NCBI GenBank assembly: GCA_963703165.1 | Contig: OY969798.1 | Location: 2,728,001 to 2,792,000 of the forward strand | Reading direction: 5' to 3' | Source of the DNA: JBQTKD01 sp963703165 | GTDB lineage: Bacteria; Actinomycetota; Actinomycetes; Sporichthyales; Sporichthyaceae | Length of the DNA: 64,000 nucleotides | Part shown: one piece after another, positions 52,960 to 61,173 of the stretch | Numbering within the stretch: position 1 is the stretch's first letter | Layout: every line of letters begins with the position of its first letter | Translations under genes and position numbers: made by a program | The notes under the pieces: generated by a model | Seen by the model: only the letters and a program-made list of their open reading frames with translations | What the model was told of the DNA's origin: nothing | Databases searched by the model: none

Positions 52960-54516
52960 TCAGCCCAGCGCAGGCAACTGCTGGCTGACGCCGAGCAACG
53001 CCCGGAACGGGTCGCCCTCGTGCTCGAGGCGGTCGAGCACGGTGCGGATCGTCCAGCGGTCCGGGCGCAGGGCCGGGTCGTCGAGTTCGAGCCACTCGAT
53101 GGGCACGGACACCGGCGCCCCGGCGCCCGCCCGTGCGCTGTACGGAGCGACGAGCGTCTTGTTCACTGCGTTCTGCGTGTAGTCCAACCGGGCCAGCCCA
53201 CCGCGTTCGCGCTTCTCCCACTTCCAGCTGACCAGGTCCGGGACCACCGCGCCGATCGTGCGGGACAACGTCTCGGCCCAGGCGCGGGTGTCGTCGAAGC
53301 TCGGGCCCGGGTCGATCGGGATCCAGATCTGAATTCCCCGACGCCCCGTCACTTTCGCGCGGGCGAGGACATCCAGGTGCGCGAGGGCGTCGCGGTGCAG
53401 GCAGGCCAGGTCCAGGATCTGCTCCCAGGACGTCTCCGGGCCGGGGTCGATGTCCAGCAGCACCCAGGACGGTCGGTCCGGCGCGGCAGTCGGGGAGTTC
53501 CAGGGGTGCCACTCCAACGCCCCGAAGTTCGCGGCCCACACCAACGTCGCGGGCTCGTCGGCGACGAGGTACGTGCTGGTCTCGCCGGGGTCGGCGGCGG
53601 GGTTGTCCCAGCGGGTGATCCAGTCCGGTGCGTGGTCGGGGACCTGCTTGTGCCAGAACCCCGGTTTGTCGGCCCCGTCGGGATAACGGTGCATGTTCAA
53701 CGCGTGCCCGCGCAGGTAGGGCAGGGCGAACGGGGCGATGCGCGCCGCGTAGGCGACGAACTCCCGCTTCGTCACCGGCGGCACACCGTCGCGGCCGGGG
53801 AACAGCACCTTGTCCAGATTCGTCAGGCGCAACTCCCGGCCGAACACCGCCCATGTGCCGGACTTCCCGAAGTCCGCCAGCGCCGCGAGGGCGTCGTCGG
53901 CGACGGGTTCAGGATCGGGCTCCCGCAGCCGTTCCGCGGCGGGGTCGGCCTTGACCTCCTCGTTGGTGCGCCCGGACAGCACGGAGGTCGGGTGCTCCTC
54001 CGGGTCCCATCCCTCCACCGCGTGGTCGTCGCGTTTGTGCAGCAGCAGCCACTGCTCCTTGGCGCCGGAGCGGTCGTCGCGGCGGACCAGCACGAACCGT
54101 CCGCGCAGCTTCTCCCCGTGCAGGTCGGCGTGCAGTTCCCCGTCGCGCACCGCGGCGCCGGGGTCGTCGGTGCCGTGCGGCTCCCAGGTCCCGGTGTCCC
54201 ACACGATGACGTCCCCACCGCCGTACTGCCCGGCCGGGATCACACCCTCGAAGTGCATGTAGTCGATCGGATGGTCCTCGACGTGCACGGCCATGCGCCG
54301 CGTCGTCGGGTCCAACGTCGGGCCCTTGGGCACGGCCCAACTGACCAGGACACCGTCGATCTCGAAGCGCAGGTCGTAGTGCAACCGACTCGCCCGGTGC
54401 CGCTGCACGACGAACCGCCGCGTTCCCTCCGTCGCGGTGCCGCCGGACGGTTCAGGGGTGCGGTCGAAGTCGCGTTTGCGCTGGTAGTCCGCCAGAGGTT
54501 CGGTGCGAGGGGCCAC
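52960..54516 (-). CDS. LigD-like 3'-phosphoesterase plus polymerase, no ligase domain
   Basis: 518 residues. The N-terminal 3'-phosphoesterase domain (about 30-190) shows RFVVQRHRASRLHYDLRFEI with the metal-binding His and Asp residues and VEDHPIDYMHFEGVIPAGQY. The C-terminal polymerase domain (about 225-518, archaeo-eukaryotic primase type) has TNLDKVLFPG, LNMHRYPDG, WVLLDIDPGP with the paired metal-binding Asp residues, and KVTGRRGIQIWIPID. In full-length LigD an ATP-dependent ligase domain is present as well; it is absent here, so a stand-alone ligase would be needed for Ku-dependent end joining. GTG 54516 start; no ku gene is in the window. Confidence 0.88.
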   Translation of the reverse strand: MAPRTEPLADYQRKRDFDRTPEPSGGTATEGTRRFVVQRHRASRLHYDLRFEIDGVLVSWAVPKGPTLDPTTRRMAVHVEDHPIDYMHFEGVIPAGQYGGGDVIVWDTGTWEPHGTDDPGAAVRDGELHADLHGEKLRGRFVLVRRDDRSGAKEQWLLLHKRDDHAVEGWDPEEHPTSVLSGRTNEEVKADPAAERLREPDPEPVADDALAALADFGKSGTWAVFGRELRLTNLDKVLFPGRDGVPPVTKREFVAYAARIAPFALPYLRGHALNMHRYPDGADKPGFWHKQVPDHAPDWITRWDNPAADPGETSTYLVADEPATLVWAANFGALEWHPWNSPTAAPDRPSWVLLDIDPGPETSWEQILDLACLHRDALAHLDVLARAKVTGRRGIQIWIPIDPGPSFDDTRAWAETLSRTIGAVVPDLVSWKWEKRERGGLARLDYTQNAVNKTLVAPYSARAGAGAPVSVPIEWLELDDPALRPDRWTIRTVLDRLEHEGDPFRALLGVSQQLPALG

Positions 54517-54586
54517 GTGGTGCGACTTCCCTCAGGCGCGGGTTCAATACGTCCACCGGGATGACGTCGACGAAGGAGGCAGCGAC

Positions 54587-55483
54587 GTGCTCGAGTTCAA
54601 CCGGATCGAGATGGACTGGCTTCTCATGGCCCTCGACGACCACGACGAGATGACCGCCTGGTACATCGATGCCCGGACCGGCGAGGTGTTCAGCCACTCC
54701 GAACTCTTCGACGACGAACCGTCGCTCGACCCGGACTCGCGGGAGGACGCCCGGGCCATCGACCCGTTCCCGTCGCACGTCGGCTATCGCGACATGGAGG
54801 ACTTCATCGCGCAGGTCCCCGACGCCCGCGCCGCGGACCTGCTCGCCCGCGCCATAGTCGGGCGCGGTGCGTTCCGCCGCTTCAAGGACACCCTCGGCGA
54901 TTTCCCCACCCTGCTCCTGGACTGGTTCGCCTTCCGGGACCTGCGCGCGCGCTCGCGTGCCATCGGGTACCTGCGCGACCACGAACTGATCACCGACGAC
55001 GCCGCAGCCGCGGCGCTGGCCGATCTGGAAACCGCGGCGGCGCAGGCGAGCAACCGCCACCCGGTCACCCCGCGGCTGCGCCAGATCGTGCTGGACAGCA
55101 CCGACGCGCGCGCCGCCGCCGAATTCTGGCGCGCGCTGCTGGGCCTGGTCTACCGGTCCGGCCACGAGCCCCCGACGCAGGGTATGCCCGACCCGGCCGG
55201 TCGGGACTGGCTGAACCTCCACGACCCCGACGGCACCCCGCGCCTGGCCTTCCAACAGGTCGACGCGCTGCCGCGCGCCACCTGGCCCGCAACCGGGGTA
55301 CCGCAACAGCTGCACCTGGACCTGTCCGTGCGCACCGCCGCGCAGCTCGCCACCATCCGCGACCGGGTGCTCGAACTCGGGGGAACCCACCTGCTCGACC
55401 GCGCCGACGACCCCGACGAACCGCTGCACGCCTTCGCGGACCCGGACGGGCACCCGTTCTGCGTCTTCGTCGCGGAGGACTGA
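54587..55483 (+). CDS. UPF0158 - VOC (glyoxalase-like) fusion protein
   Basis: 298 residues. Residues about 1-150 resemble UPF0158 proteins: MDWLLMALDDHDEMTAWYID, then GEVFSHSELFDDEP, and HVGYRDMEDFIAQVPD, with FKDTLGDFP and WFAFRDLRARSRAIGYL. Residues about 165-298 are a VOC-fold domain (RLRQIVLDSTDARAAAEFWR, LNLHDPDGTPRLAFQQV, HLDLSV, DPDGHPFCVFV) as in glyoxalase/bleomycin-resistance proteins. Both halves are common alone; the fusion is not one I know. GTG 54587 has AAGGAGG 7 bases upstream. It is divergent from the LigD-like gene and converges with the PIN toxin gene. Confidence 0.78.
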   Translation: MLEFNRIEMDWLLMALDDHDEMTAWYIDARTGEVFSHSELFDDEPSLDPDSREDARAIDPFPSHVGYRDMEDFIAQVPDARAADLLARAIVGRGAFRRFKDTLGDFPTLLLDWFAFRDLRARSRAIGYLRDHELITDDAAAAALADLETAAAQASNRHPVTPRLRQIVLDSTDARAAAEFWRALLGLVYRSGHEPPTQGMPDPAGRDWLNLHDPDGTPRLAFQQVDALPRATWPATGVPQQLHLDLSVRTAAQLATIRDRVLELGGTHLLDRADDPDEPLHAFADPDGHPFCVFVAED

Positions 55484-55503
55484 ACCGGCGCGTGCACCCG
55501 GCC

Positions 55504-55932
55504 TCAGACGATCTGGTCGCCAGGCGGATCGCGGTCCTCCGGCGGTAGCACGAACTCGCAGTGCACTCCCGGTGCCCGGGACAGGCGTCGGTCCAGTGTT
55601 GCGAGATCGGCGCCGAGCGACTCGGCCACCGCGACGTACCAGGCGTCATAGGCCGTGACGTTCGCTCGCAGCTCCCATGCGCGCGCAGCGAAAGGCTCAT
55701 ACGGGTAGGCGACCACCGTCAGATCCAGGAGATCCCCGTGCGCCATCGCCGCGACGTCGGACGAGATGTCCCCGGCTGCCTCTCGCCGCCGCAGGATGGT
55801 CGCGACCTCGACCGGCATGAGGTGTGGCGCCGCGAGATCCTCGCGCGCGAGCATCTCGTCGGCCCAACTGCCCACCGGTCCGCCGTCGACGAGCGCCGCG
55901 ACCACGAAGGACGCGTCGACGACCAGGGTCAT
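55504..55932 (-). CDS. VapC-like PIN-domain toxin
   Basis: 142 residues. MTLVVDASFVVAALVDGGPV gives the first catalytic Asp (Asp6), VEVATILRRRE the conserved Glu (about 42), and NVTAYDAWYVAVAESLGADL the second Asp (about 96), followed by LATLDRRLSRA. Known role: Mg-dependent ribonuclease. ATG 55932 overlaps the antitoxin stop (ATGA). Confidence 0.87.
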   Translation of the reverse strand: MTLVVDASFVVAALVDGGPVGSWADEMLAREDLAAPHLMPVEVATILRRREAAGDISSDVAAMAHGDLLDLTVVAYPYEPFAARAWELRANVTAYDAWYVAVAESLGADLATLDRRLSRAPGVHCEFVLPPEDRDPPGDQIV

Positions 55933-56162
55933 CGCCGGTCCGCATCCCGATCGGCCAGGATCGTCTCGACGGACAGCCGGCTACCGGTGCGGCGTTTGCG
56001 TTCGCGCACCCGGTCGAGCAACGTCTCGGGATCGGGCCTCCGAGTGAGGTCAATCAATTGCAGTCGCACGTACTCCTGCAGCGACCGACCGCTGCGGGCC
56101 GCGCGCGCCGCGAGTTCGTCCCGTGTCTCGTCGGGCACGTCGCGGACGGTGATGGACGCCAT
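55929..56162 (-). CDS. VapB/FitA-like RHH antitoxin
   Basis: 77 residues. ASITVRDVPDETRDELAARA is a ribbon-helix-helix domain, followed by SGRSLQEYVRLQLIDL as the second helix and a charged C-terminal toxin-binding tail (LLDRVRERKRRTGSRLSVET). It would bind the palindrome immediately upstream and neutralise the PIN toxin. Confidence 0.85.
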   Translation of the reverse strand: MASITVRDVPDETRDELAARAARSGRSLQEYVRLQLIDLTRRPDPETLLDRVRERKRRTGSRLSVETILADRDADRR

Positions 56163-56166
56163 CGCA

Positions 56167-56195
56167 GCACTATGCAGCTATTCGCTGCATAGTGC
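56167..56195 (-). promoter_or_regulatory. Palindromic operator of the second VapBC operon
   Basis: GCACTATGCAGC (56167-56178) and GCTGCATAGTGC (56184-56195) are perfect 12-base inverted repeats with a 5-base spacer, ending 5 bases before the antitoxin ATG on the minus strand. It is the expected binding site of the RHH dimer and must overlap the promoter. Confidence 0.75.
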
Positions 56196-56430
56196 AAGCC
56201 TCCGGAGGGCGGCGGCACCGGGCCGCGGTCGTGCGTGGGTGTCGAGCGGCGCACCGTCACGGGACGGTCCTGGGAATCGCGACGAATCGTCCCGACGGCG
56301 AATAGGTCGCCTGCCGCATCCGACGACGCGACGATCGTGCGAACCGTGGGACATCCGCCGCCGCGCGTGAGGTCGTATGCGAACTGACGCCCTCTCAGGG
56401 GTCGGCCGGGGCGATGCGGGGCCGGTGGAG

Positions 56431-56673
56431 TCAGATCTCGTCGCGGTAGGCGAGCACGGCCAGCAGGGCCGCGATCTGTTCCTCGTTCAGAGCGAAGGCG
56501 AAGCGCGGCGTGCGGTCGCTGGTCAGGGAGAACACGGCCGAACCGTCGCGCAACCGGCACACGGCGAGGTCGGCGGCGATGTCGAGGAGGGCTTCGTCGG
56601 ACGAGAGCGTGACGTCGACGGGCGCCTCGAAACGGACCGTCTCCTCCAGCTGAATCCCCGGCTCCGTGTTCAC
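56431..56673 (-). CDS. Small hypothetical protein
   Basis: 80 residues, acidic. It starts NTEPGIQLEETVRFEAPVDV and ends FALNEEQIAALLAVLAYRDE. GGAGG lies 5 bases before GTG 56673. No family is recognised. It stands between HipBA and VapBC on the same strand. Confidence 0.5.
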   Translation of the reverse strand: MNTEPGIQLEETVRFEAPVDVTLSSDEALLDIAADLAVCRLRDGSAVFSLTSDRTPRFAFALNEEQIAALLAVLAYRDEI

Positions 56674-56822
56674 AGGGCCCTCCGCTCGCACTCGAGCGCA
56701 GCGCCAGGGTGCTCGACGCGCGTCATGACGAGAAATCGTACGGTCGCGCCCGCCGGTACGTAAGGCACTCCGGCATGGACACGCTGCACCGACCCTGGGA
56801 TGTCGCACGAAGCGACGCCGCG

Positions 56823-58106
56823 TCAGGGCTGGTCGTAGAAAATGTACGGGTTCAGGATCTCGCGGCCCATGAGCGAGGCGGCCTGCACCGAGGTGAGCCT
56901 GGCCGCCTCGCACACGTCGGACCAGTCGCGCCGGATCGTCGCGACGGTGTGCTCGATGATGGCGTCCGCGGTGGCGGGGTCGAGGTGGAAGTCCCGCGCC
57001 GCCTCCCGGCAGATCCGCAACTGGCTGTGCCGTCCCCCGGACCTGGTCAGCGCGATCGCGTGCGTGGCCACGGTCGTGGATCGCGGCTGCGGGGACAGGT
57101 CGTAGGCAGGGGTGAACGCCAGGGTCGTCCCGTCCCAGAACGCAGCGTGGTTGCGCAGATGATCGTCGGTGTTGCCGATGCACACGTTGAACACGAGGCG
57201 GGAGAACAGCTCGCGCAGGGTTGCCGGGACGTCGGCCCACGGGCCGGTCCGGATGGTGTCGGCCAGGTCGGCGTAGCTGCTGTGGCGCGAGGCCATCTCG
57301 CTCTGACCGAGCAGAGTCAATGCGGACAGCACCAGTCGGCGGGTACCGCCGGGGCCGCGGTCGAAGCGCTCCAGGAGCAGAACCGCACGGCCGGCGACCT
57401 CGACGACCTCGGCGGCGGGAACGGACAATCCGACCCGGGCGGCGAGCATGCTGGCCGCGGCCTCGGCCTGAACCACCGGGCGGGTGTCTGTCGTCGAGGA
57501 GAACTTCGCGACCAGACGACGATCGCCGTCGACGAGCACCGCCTTGGGGCGGGCACCCCCGATCGACGTGCCGTGACCGGCTGCCGCGACGAGCTCGTCG
57601 GGAATGCGCTGACCGGCCTCGACCAGTTCGGCCGCACGCATGAGCTGCTCGAGCGTGGCGGGTTCACCGCGGTGGCGGTACTCGGTGGGGGAGTCCTGGA
57701 AGTCCAGCGCCCCGATCCGGTCGCTCCCGGACTCCGCGAGGTAGGTCAGCTCGGACAGCTCGGCCCCCGGGGCGCCCGCCAGCCGGAGGTTGAGGACGCG
57801 GCGCCCCCACGCGTCGGGGGCGGCGTCGCGCAGGCAGCCGTGCAGTGCCAGCGGCATACGGGTGCCCGTCGAAACTGACGGGTCGTGAGTTCCTCGCTGT
57901 AGCGGCAATTCCGGGGGGAACAGCGCGATGGCACCGGGGCGGGCCTGGTAGCTGCGCGCGTAGGTGTAGACGAGGACCGGCTCCCCACCCAACAGGTTGT
58001 CCGTGCGGGTGAGGGAGCCGGCGATCACCGGTTCGGTGGCGCCGGGCAGCCACACCCAGACGAACACGCGCTCGCGCCCCGCGTCGTCGCGGCTCCTAGA
58101 ACTCAT
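56823..58106 (-). CDS. hipA: HipA-like serine/threonine kinase toxin
   Basis: 427 residues. The N-terminal subdomain (VFVWVWLPGATEPVIAGSLT, then LPLALHGCLRDAAPDAWGRR) and the kinase core are typical of HipA: SIGGARPKAVLV (Gly-rich loop and Lys near 203), VGLSVPAAEVVEV, LLLERFDRGP, FNVCIGNTDDHLRNHAAFWD with the catalytic Asp near 320, and LAFTPAYDLSPQP with the metal-binding Asp. Known role: phosphorylation of a translation factor or tRNA synthetase that halts growth. ATG 58106 overlaps the HipB end by 11 bases. Confidence 0.9.
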   Translation of the reverse strand: MSSRSRDDAGRERVFVWVWLPGATEPVIAGSLTRTDNLLGGEPVLVYTYARSYQARPGAIALFPPELPLQRGTHDPSVSTGTRMPLALHGCLRDAAPDAWGRRVLNLRLAGAPGAELSELTYLAESGSDRIGALDFQDSPTEYRHRGEPATLEQLMRAAELVEAGQRIPDELVAAAGHGTSIGGARPKAVLVDGDRRLVAKFSSTTDTRPVVQAEAAASMLAARVGLSVPAAEVVEVAGRAVLLLERFDRGPGGTRRLVLSALTLLGQSEMASRHSSYADLADTIRTGPWADVPATLRELFSRLVFNVCIGNTDDHLRNHAAFWDGTTLAFTPAYDLSPQPRSTTVATHAIALTRSGGRHSQLRICREAARDFHLDPATADAIIEHTVATIRRDWSDVCEAARLTSVQAASLMGREILNPYIFYDQP

Positions 58107-58437
58107 CGTCGACCACGACCGGCTTACGGCGCGCACGGGAGGGCAGCAGGGCCACCCGGTGTCGTTCGCGCTCGGCGACGTCCCGGACCCGGGCGAGGTC
58201 GGTGGGATCGACCCCGAACAGGGGCACCCCGCAGATGGCGGCCGCCTCCAGCACGGTCCCGATCGCGGTGCTCGGGGCACCCTTCTCGATCCGGGTGACG
58301 AGCTGGGCGGTCACGCCGAGTCGGCCGGCCAGGTCGGCGGCGGTCCAGCCGAGTTCACGGCGCGCAGCGGCGATCTGGGACCCGAGAGTCTGCACCGCCA
58401 GGGTGGTGACGGGAAGGTACGTCCGCTGCCGCTTCAC
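58096..58437 (-). CDS. hipB: HipB-like XRE antitoxin
   Basis: 113 residues. An XRE helix-turn-helix spans about residues 17-72 (LGSQIAAARRELGWTAADLA, then GRLGVTAQLVTRIEKG). The acidic C-terminus VVVDDEF overlaps the toxin start. As a dimer it would bind the upstream palindrome and repress the operon, with HipA as co-repressor. Confidence 0.88.
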   Translation of the reverse strand: MKRQRTYLPVTTLAVQTLGSQIAAARRELGWTAADLAGRLGVTAQLVTRIEKGAPSTAIGTVLEAAAICGVPLFGVDPTDLARVRDVAERERHRVALLPSRARRKPVVVDDEF

Positions 58438-58453
58438 GACATCTCCGTGGTTA

Positions 58454-58483
58454 AAACGTTAGTAGAAGTTCATACTAGCGTTT
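58454..58483 (-). promoter_or_regulatory. Operator of the hipBA operon
   Basis: AAACGTTAGTA (58454-58464) and TACTAGCGTTT (58473-58483) pair at 10 of 11 positions around an 8-base spacer, in unusually AT-rich sequence. On the minus strand TATAAA upstream and TAGTAT inside the site are possible promoter elements. It lies about 16 bases before the hipB start. Confidence 0.65.
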
Positions 58484-58501
58484 TATAAGCGTTCCCGGCC
58501 T

Positions 58502-59371
58502 TCAGTCGTTCGTCGACAGCCAGACCTGCCCGCCGGCCCACTCGTGCGTCTCGACGTCGTCGGGCACCTGGAAGTCCGCCCCGCACAGCACTTCCAGCTC
58601 CGCCCGCGCCAGCAGCGGCCACGTCGCGAAGGCCTCCTCCGGCGTCGGCAACGGCCGGGCCTTCGCGACGATCCCCGGCGCGACGGTCTCCAGTGCGCTC
58701 TCCCAGTCCGCCCAGTCGCGCCACCCGGCGACGGTCGTCGTCCCGGCCGGGCCGGTGAGCACCAACGCCGGCAGGCCGTAGCGCATGCGGTCCCCGTGCG
58801 GCTGGGCCGCGCCGCGTCCGGGGCGCTTGTCCTCCAGGTTCAGGACGTACTCGTTGGGGTTGCGGGCTTCCTCCCAGTCCGCCTGGTACGCCTTCTCCGT
58901 GGCGGGGTCGGCGACGTCGGCCGCCAATCGGTCCAGGTCCAGGCCCGGCACCCCGGCCAGGGCCACCAGGCCGCGCTCGATCGTGTCCGCCGGGCGACCC
59001 CACACGAACAGGCTCTCCCGCAGGCGACGCACGACCCGGTCGACGACCTCGTCGCCCTGGTTCTCCGCCGCCTTGATGAGCCGGCTCGGCTCCTCACTGG
59101 AGGGCTGCAAGTGGTCGATCGGATCCGGGTACGGCATCCCGGTGACCTCGGTGGTCTGCCCGAAATACGCCGACAGCTTCGGGCACAACGGCGAGGTGTC
59201 CTCGTCCTCGCTCCACATCCGGTGCCACCCCGGCGACCAGATGACGGTGACCACCCGCCGCCACCGCAGGTGCTCGCCGTACTGCCACTGCAACCGGCGG
59301 TACTTCGGTTCGGTCCCCCACGCCCAGGAGCAGAACGGGTCGGTGTAGTCGACGGCCTCGATCATGTCCAT
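58502..59371 (-). CDS. DsbA/FrnE-like thioredoxin-fold protein
   Basis: 289 residues. EAVDYTDPFCSWAWGTEPKY near the N-terminus matches DsbA-family DPxCxWxxG sites, but only one of the two active-site cysteines (CSWA) is present, so it is unlikely to be a classical oxidoreductase; FrnE and 2-hydroxychromene-2-carboxylate isomerase relatives also vary here. The helical insert and a late FATWPLLARAELEVLCG segment are typical. ATG 59371 follows GGGGATCGG. No signal peptide, so it is cytosolic. Confidence 0.72.
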   Translation of the reverse strand: MDMIEAVDYTDPFCSWAWGTEPKYRRLQWQYGEHLRWRRVVTVIWSPGWHRMWSEDEDTSPLCPKLSAYFGQTTEVTGMPYPDPIDHLQPSSEEPSRLIKAAENQGDEVVDRVVRRLRESLFVWGRPADTIERGLVALAGVPGLDLDRLAADVADPATEKAYQADWEEARNPNEYVLNLEDKRPGRGAAQPHGDRMRYGLPALVLTGPAGTTTVAGWRDWADWESALETVAPGIVAKARPLPTPEEAFATWPLLARAELEVLCGADFQVPDDVETHEWAGGQVWLSTND

Positions 59372-59439
59372 GCCGATCCCCGTTCGTTGCGACGCCGGTG
59401 CGCCTCCACCCTGACATGCCGCCCGTTAGGGTCGGCGCC

Positions 59440-59637
59440 GTGCTGGTTCTGATGCTGGTCGGCGGTCTGGTCCTGCTCGCCTTCGGTGCACAGGGCGCCA
59501 TCCGTGTCGGCCTCGACCACGACCGCGCGGAATGGGTCCCCGGGCCCTGGTGGGCGCGACTGATCATCTTCGTCCTCATCGCCGTCGTCGGCATGCTCCT
59601 CGCCGACCGCGGAAAGACCGCCACCCCGAAGAGCTGA
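59440..59637 (+). CDS. Small two-span membrane protein, probably leaderless
   Basis: 65 residues with two hydrophobic helices (VLMLVGGLVLLAFGAQGAI and LIIFVLIAVVGMLLA) joined by an acidic loop with GPWW. GTG 59440 is preceded 7 bases upstream by TAGGGT (59427-59432), a -10 hexamer, which fits a leaderless start; ATG 59416 is the alternative. Function unknown. Confidence 0.5.
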   Translation: MLVLMLVGGLVLLAFGAQGAIRVGLDHDRAEWVPGPWWARLIIFVLIAVVGMLLADRGKTATPKS

Positions 59638-59734
59638 CTGCGGTCGCTCGCGTTGGTCAAAAGTCGGCCCGGGATGATGTTCTCGTGGAGAGCGTCGACG
59701 CCCGACGACCTCCGACCCGGACAGGACGAGTGCG

Positions 59735-60325
59735 ATGACTGCCTACGCGATCATGACCTCCGACGTGCACGACGGCCGGCGGCTGATGGCCGAGTACGTG
59801 CCCACCGCGGCGCGGACGGTGGGGGAGCACGGCGGGCGGATCGTGGCCGCGGGTTCGCAGCAGCACGCGCCGGAGGGCGGGGGACTGCGGGCCCGGAACA
59901 TGATCATGGAGTTCCCGGGCATCGCGGAGGCGATCTCCTGGTACGCCGACCCGGCCTACGAGGAGGTGGCGGCGGTGCGGCACGAGGTCGCGACGACCTC
60001 GATCGTGGCCATGGACGGACTGACCGCCAGCCTCGGCGGCGCGTTCGTGATCGCGACGATGGACATCCTCGATCCGCAGGCATTCGTGGAGCAGTACATC
60101 CCGCCCACCCTCGCCACCATCGACGAGTTCGGCGGGCAGATGCTGGCCGTCGGGGGCACGACGGTGGGCCTGGAGGGGGAGGACTTCCGCTCGCGGACCG
60201 TCGCGTTCGAGTTCGCGAACATGGACACCGCCATGGCCTGGTACCACTCGGAGTCCTACGCGCCGTTGATCGAGCTGCGGAAGAAGTGCACCGAGGGTGA
60301 CCTGATCATCCTCAGCGCCGAATAG
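59735..60325 (+). CDS. Tandem DUF1330-like protein
   Basis: 196 residues made of two dimeric-barrel repeats of about 95 residues. Each starts with a strand and an LMAEYVPTAARTV or FVEQYIPPTLATI helix and ends with an EFPGIAEAISWYADPAYEEV or EFANMDTAMAWYHSESYAPL segment. DUF1330 proteins are ferredoxin-like and usually single-domain; two in one chain would make an intramolecular dimer. The function is unknown. Confidence 0.72.
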   Translation: MTAYAIMTSDVHDGRRLMAEYVPTAARTVGEHGGRIVAAGSQQHAPEGGGLRARNMIMEFPGIAEAISWYADPAYEEVAAVRHEVATTSIVAMDGLTASLGGAFVIATMDILDPQAFVEQYIPPTLATIDEFGGQMLAVGGTTVGLEGEDFRSRTVAFEFANMDTAMAWYHSESYAPLIELRKKCTEGDLIILSAE

Positions 60326-60358
60326 CCCTACGCAGCAGGCGAAATGAGGTCCCTCGGT

Positions 60359-60435
60359 CGCTCAGTACTGACCGTGGCGGCTTGGAAACCGGGACAAGCC
60401 ACCCGTCGGCGGGTTGCTGCGGTCAGTACTGAGCG
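60359..60435. repeat. Perfect 16-bp inverted repeat with 45-bp spacer
   Basis: CGCTCAGTACTGACCG (60359-60374) and CGGTCAGTACTGAGCG (60420-60435). Each arm also contains the small palindrome AGTACT. It lies between the DUF1330 gene and the next gene and could be a terminator with a long loop or a paired binding site. Confidence 0.6.
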
Positions 60436-60557
60436 GAGCGACGGGGTTCTGTCGGTGCCTCGACATACGTTGCGGGAATGCCAGGGCGAACGCGCCCGAG
60501 GGCTGGGCCGGGAGCGAACTTTCGGCGACACTGAACGGGTCTTGCAACGGAGGAATC

Positions 60558-60890
60558 GTGACGGTGCCCAGCAACGAGGAACTTGCCGCTCGGATCGCCG
60601 CGGTGGAGGCGCGCCTGGACATGGAAGCGGGGCTCCGTGCGTCGGTGGACCGCGACGTCGCCGACCATGGAGCTGCGATCAGGGCCACCCACCACCTGGT
60701 GCGATCCTTGGCGATCACTCAGGGCGAGCACACGCAGACCTTCGCCAGGCACACGGCGACGCTGGCGGAGCACTCGGCGATTCTGACCATGCACACAGCA
60801 CTTCACGCTGAGCACAGTCGGGCGTTCGGCGTCACCCACGACAGGCTCGACCTCATCATCGATCTGTTGCAGCCCGGCAACAACAACTGA
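60558..60890 (+). CDS. Small coiled-coil protein
   Basis: 110 residues. GGAGG lies just before the GTG start. It is almost wholly helical with heptad-like His/Thr/Ala spacing (GEHTQTFARHTATLAEHSAI, then LTMHTALHAEHSRAF), recalling phage tail-needle-like or SlyX-like coils. No family assignment. It may share ancestry with the small helical gene at 52372, but the likeness is weak. Confidence 0.5.
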   Translation: MTVPSNEELAARIAAVEARLDMEAGLRASVDRDVADHGAAIRATHHLVRSLAITQGEHTQTFARHTATLAEHSAILTMHTALHAEHSRAFGVTHDRLDLIIDLLQPGNNN

Positions 60891-60974
60891 GGTTCGTCAG
60901 CGGTTGAGGCGCACGCCCCGGTTAGGCTGGACCATGCCGTCGGGCGAGGGCCCGTACCGAGGACGAGGACCCGC

Positions 60975-61163
60975 ATGCCGCGAGGCGTCAAGAAGACCGC
61001 GCCCGTCGAGACGCGCAACGTCAAGGACGAGAAGCCCAAGGGCATGAGCTGGGACGAGGCGATCGACCTGCTCAAGCAGGGCTACAGCGTCGACAAGGTC
61101 GCCGACCGCACCGGCTTCCCGAAGGCCATGCTCGCGCGGGTGGCGCGTCCGCTCGACGACTGA
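60975..61163 (+). CDS. Small helix-turn-helix-like protein
   Basis: 62 residues. A basic N-terminal half (PRGVKKTAPVETRNVKDEKP) is followed by WDEAIDLLKQGYSVDKVADR and TGFPKAMLARVARP, which reads like a compact HTH. GAGGACGAGGA precedes the ATG. TAGGCT (60923-60928) is a candidate -10. Confidence 0.55.
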   Translation: MPRGVKKTAPVETRNVKDEKPKGMSWDEAIDLLKQGYSVDKVADRTGFPKAMLARVARPLDD

Positions 61164-61173
61164 TCGCCCGGGC

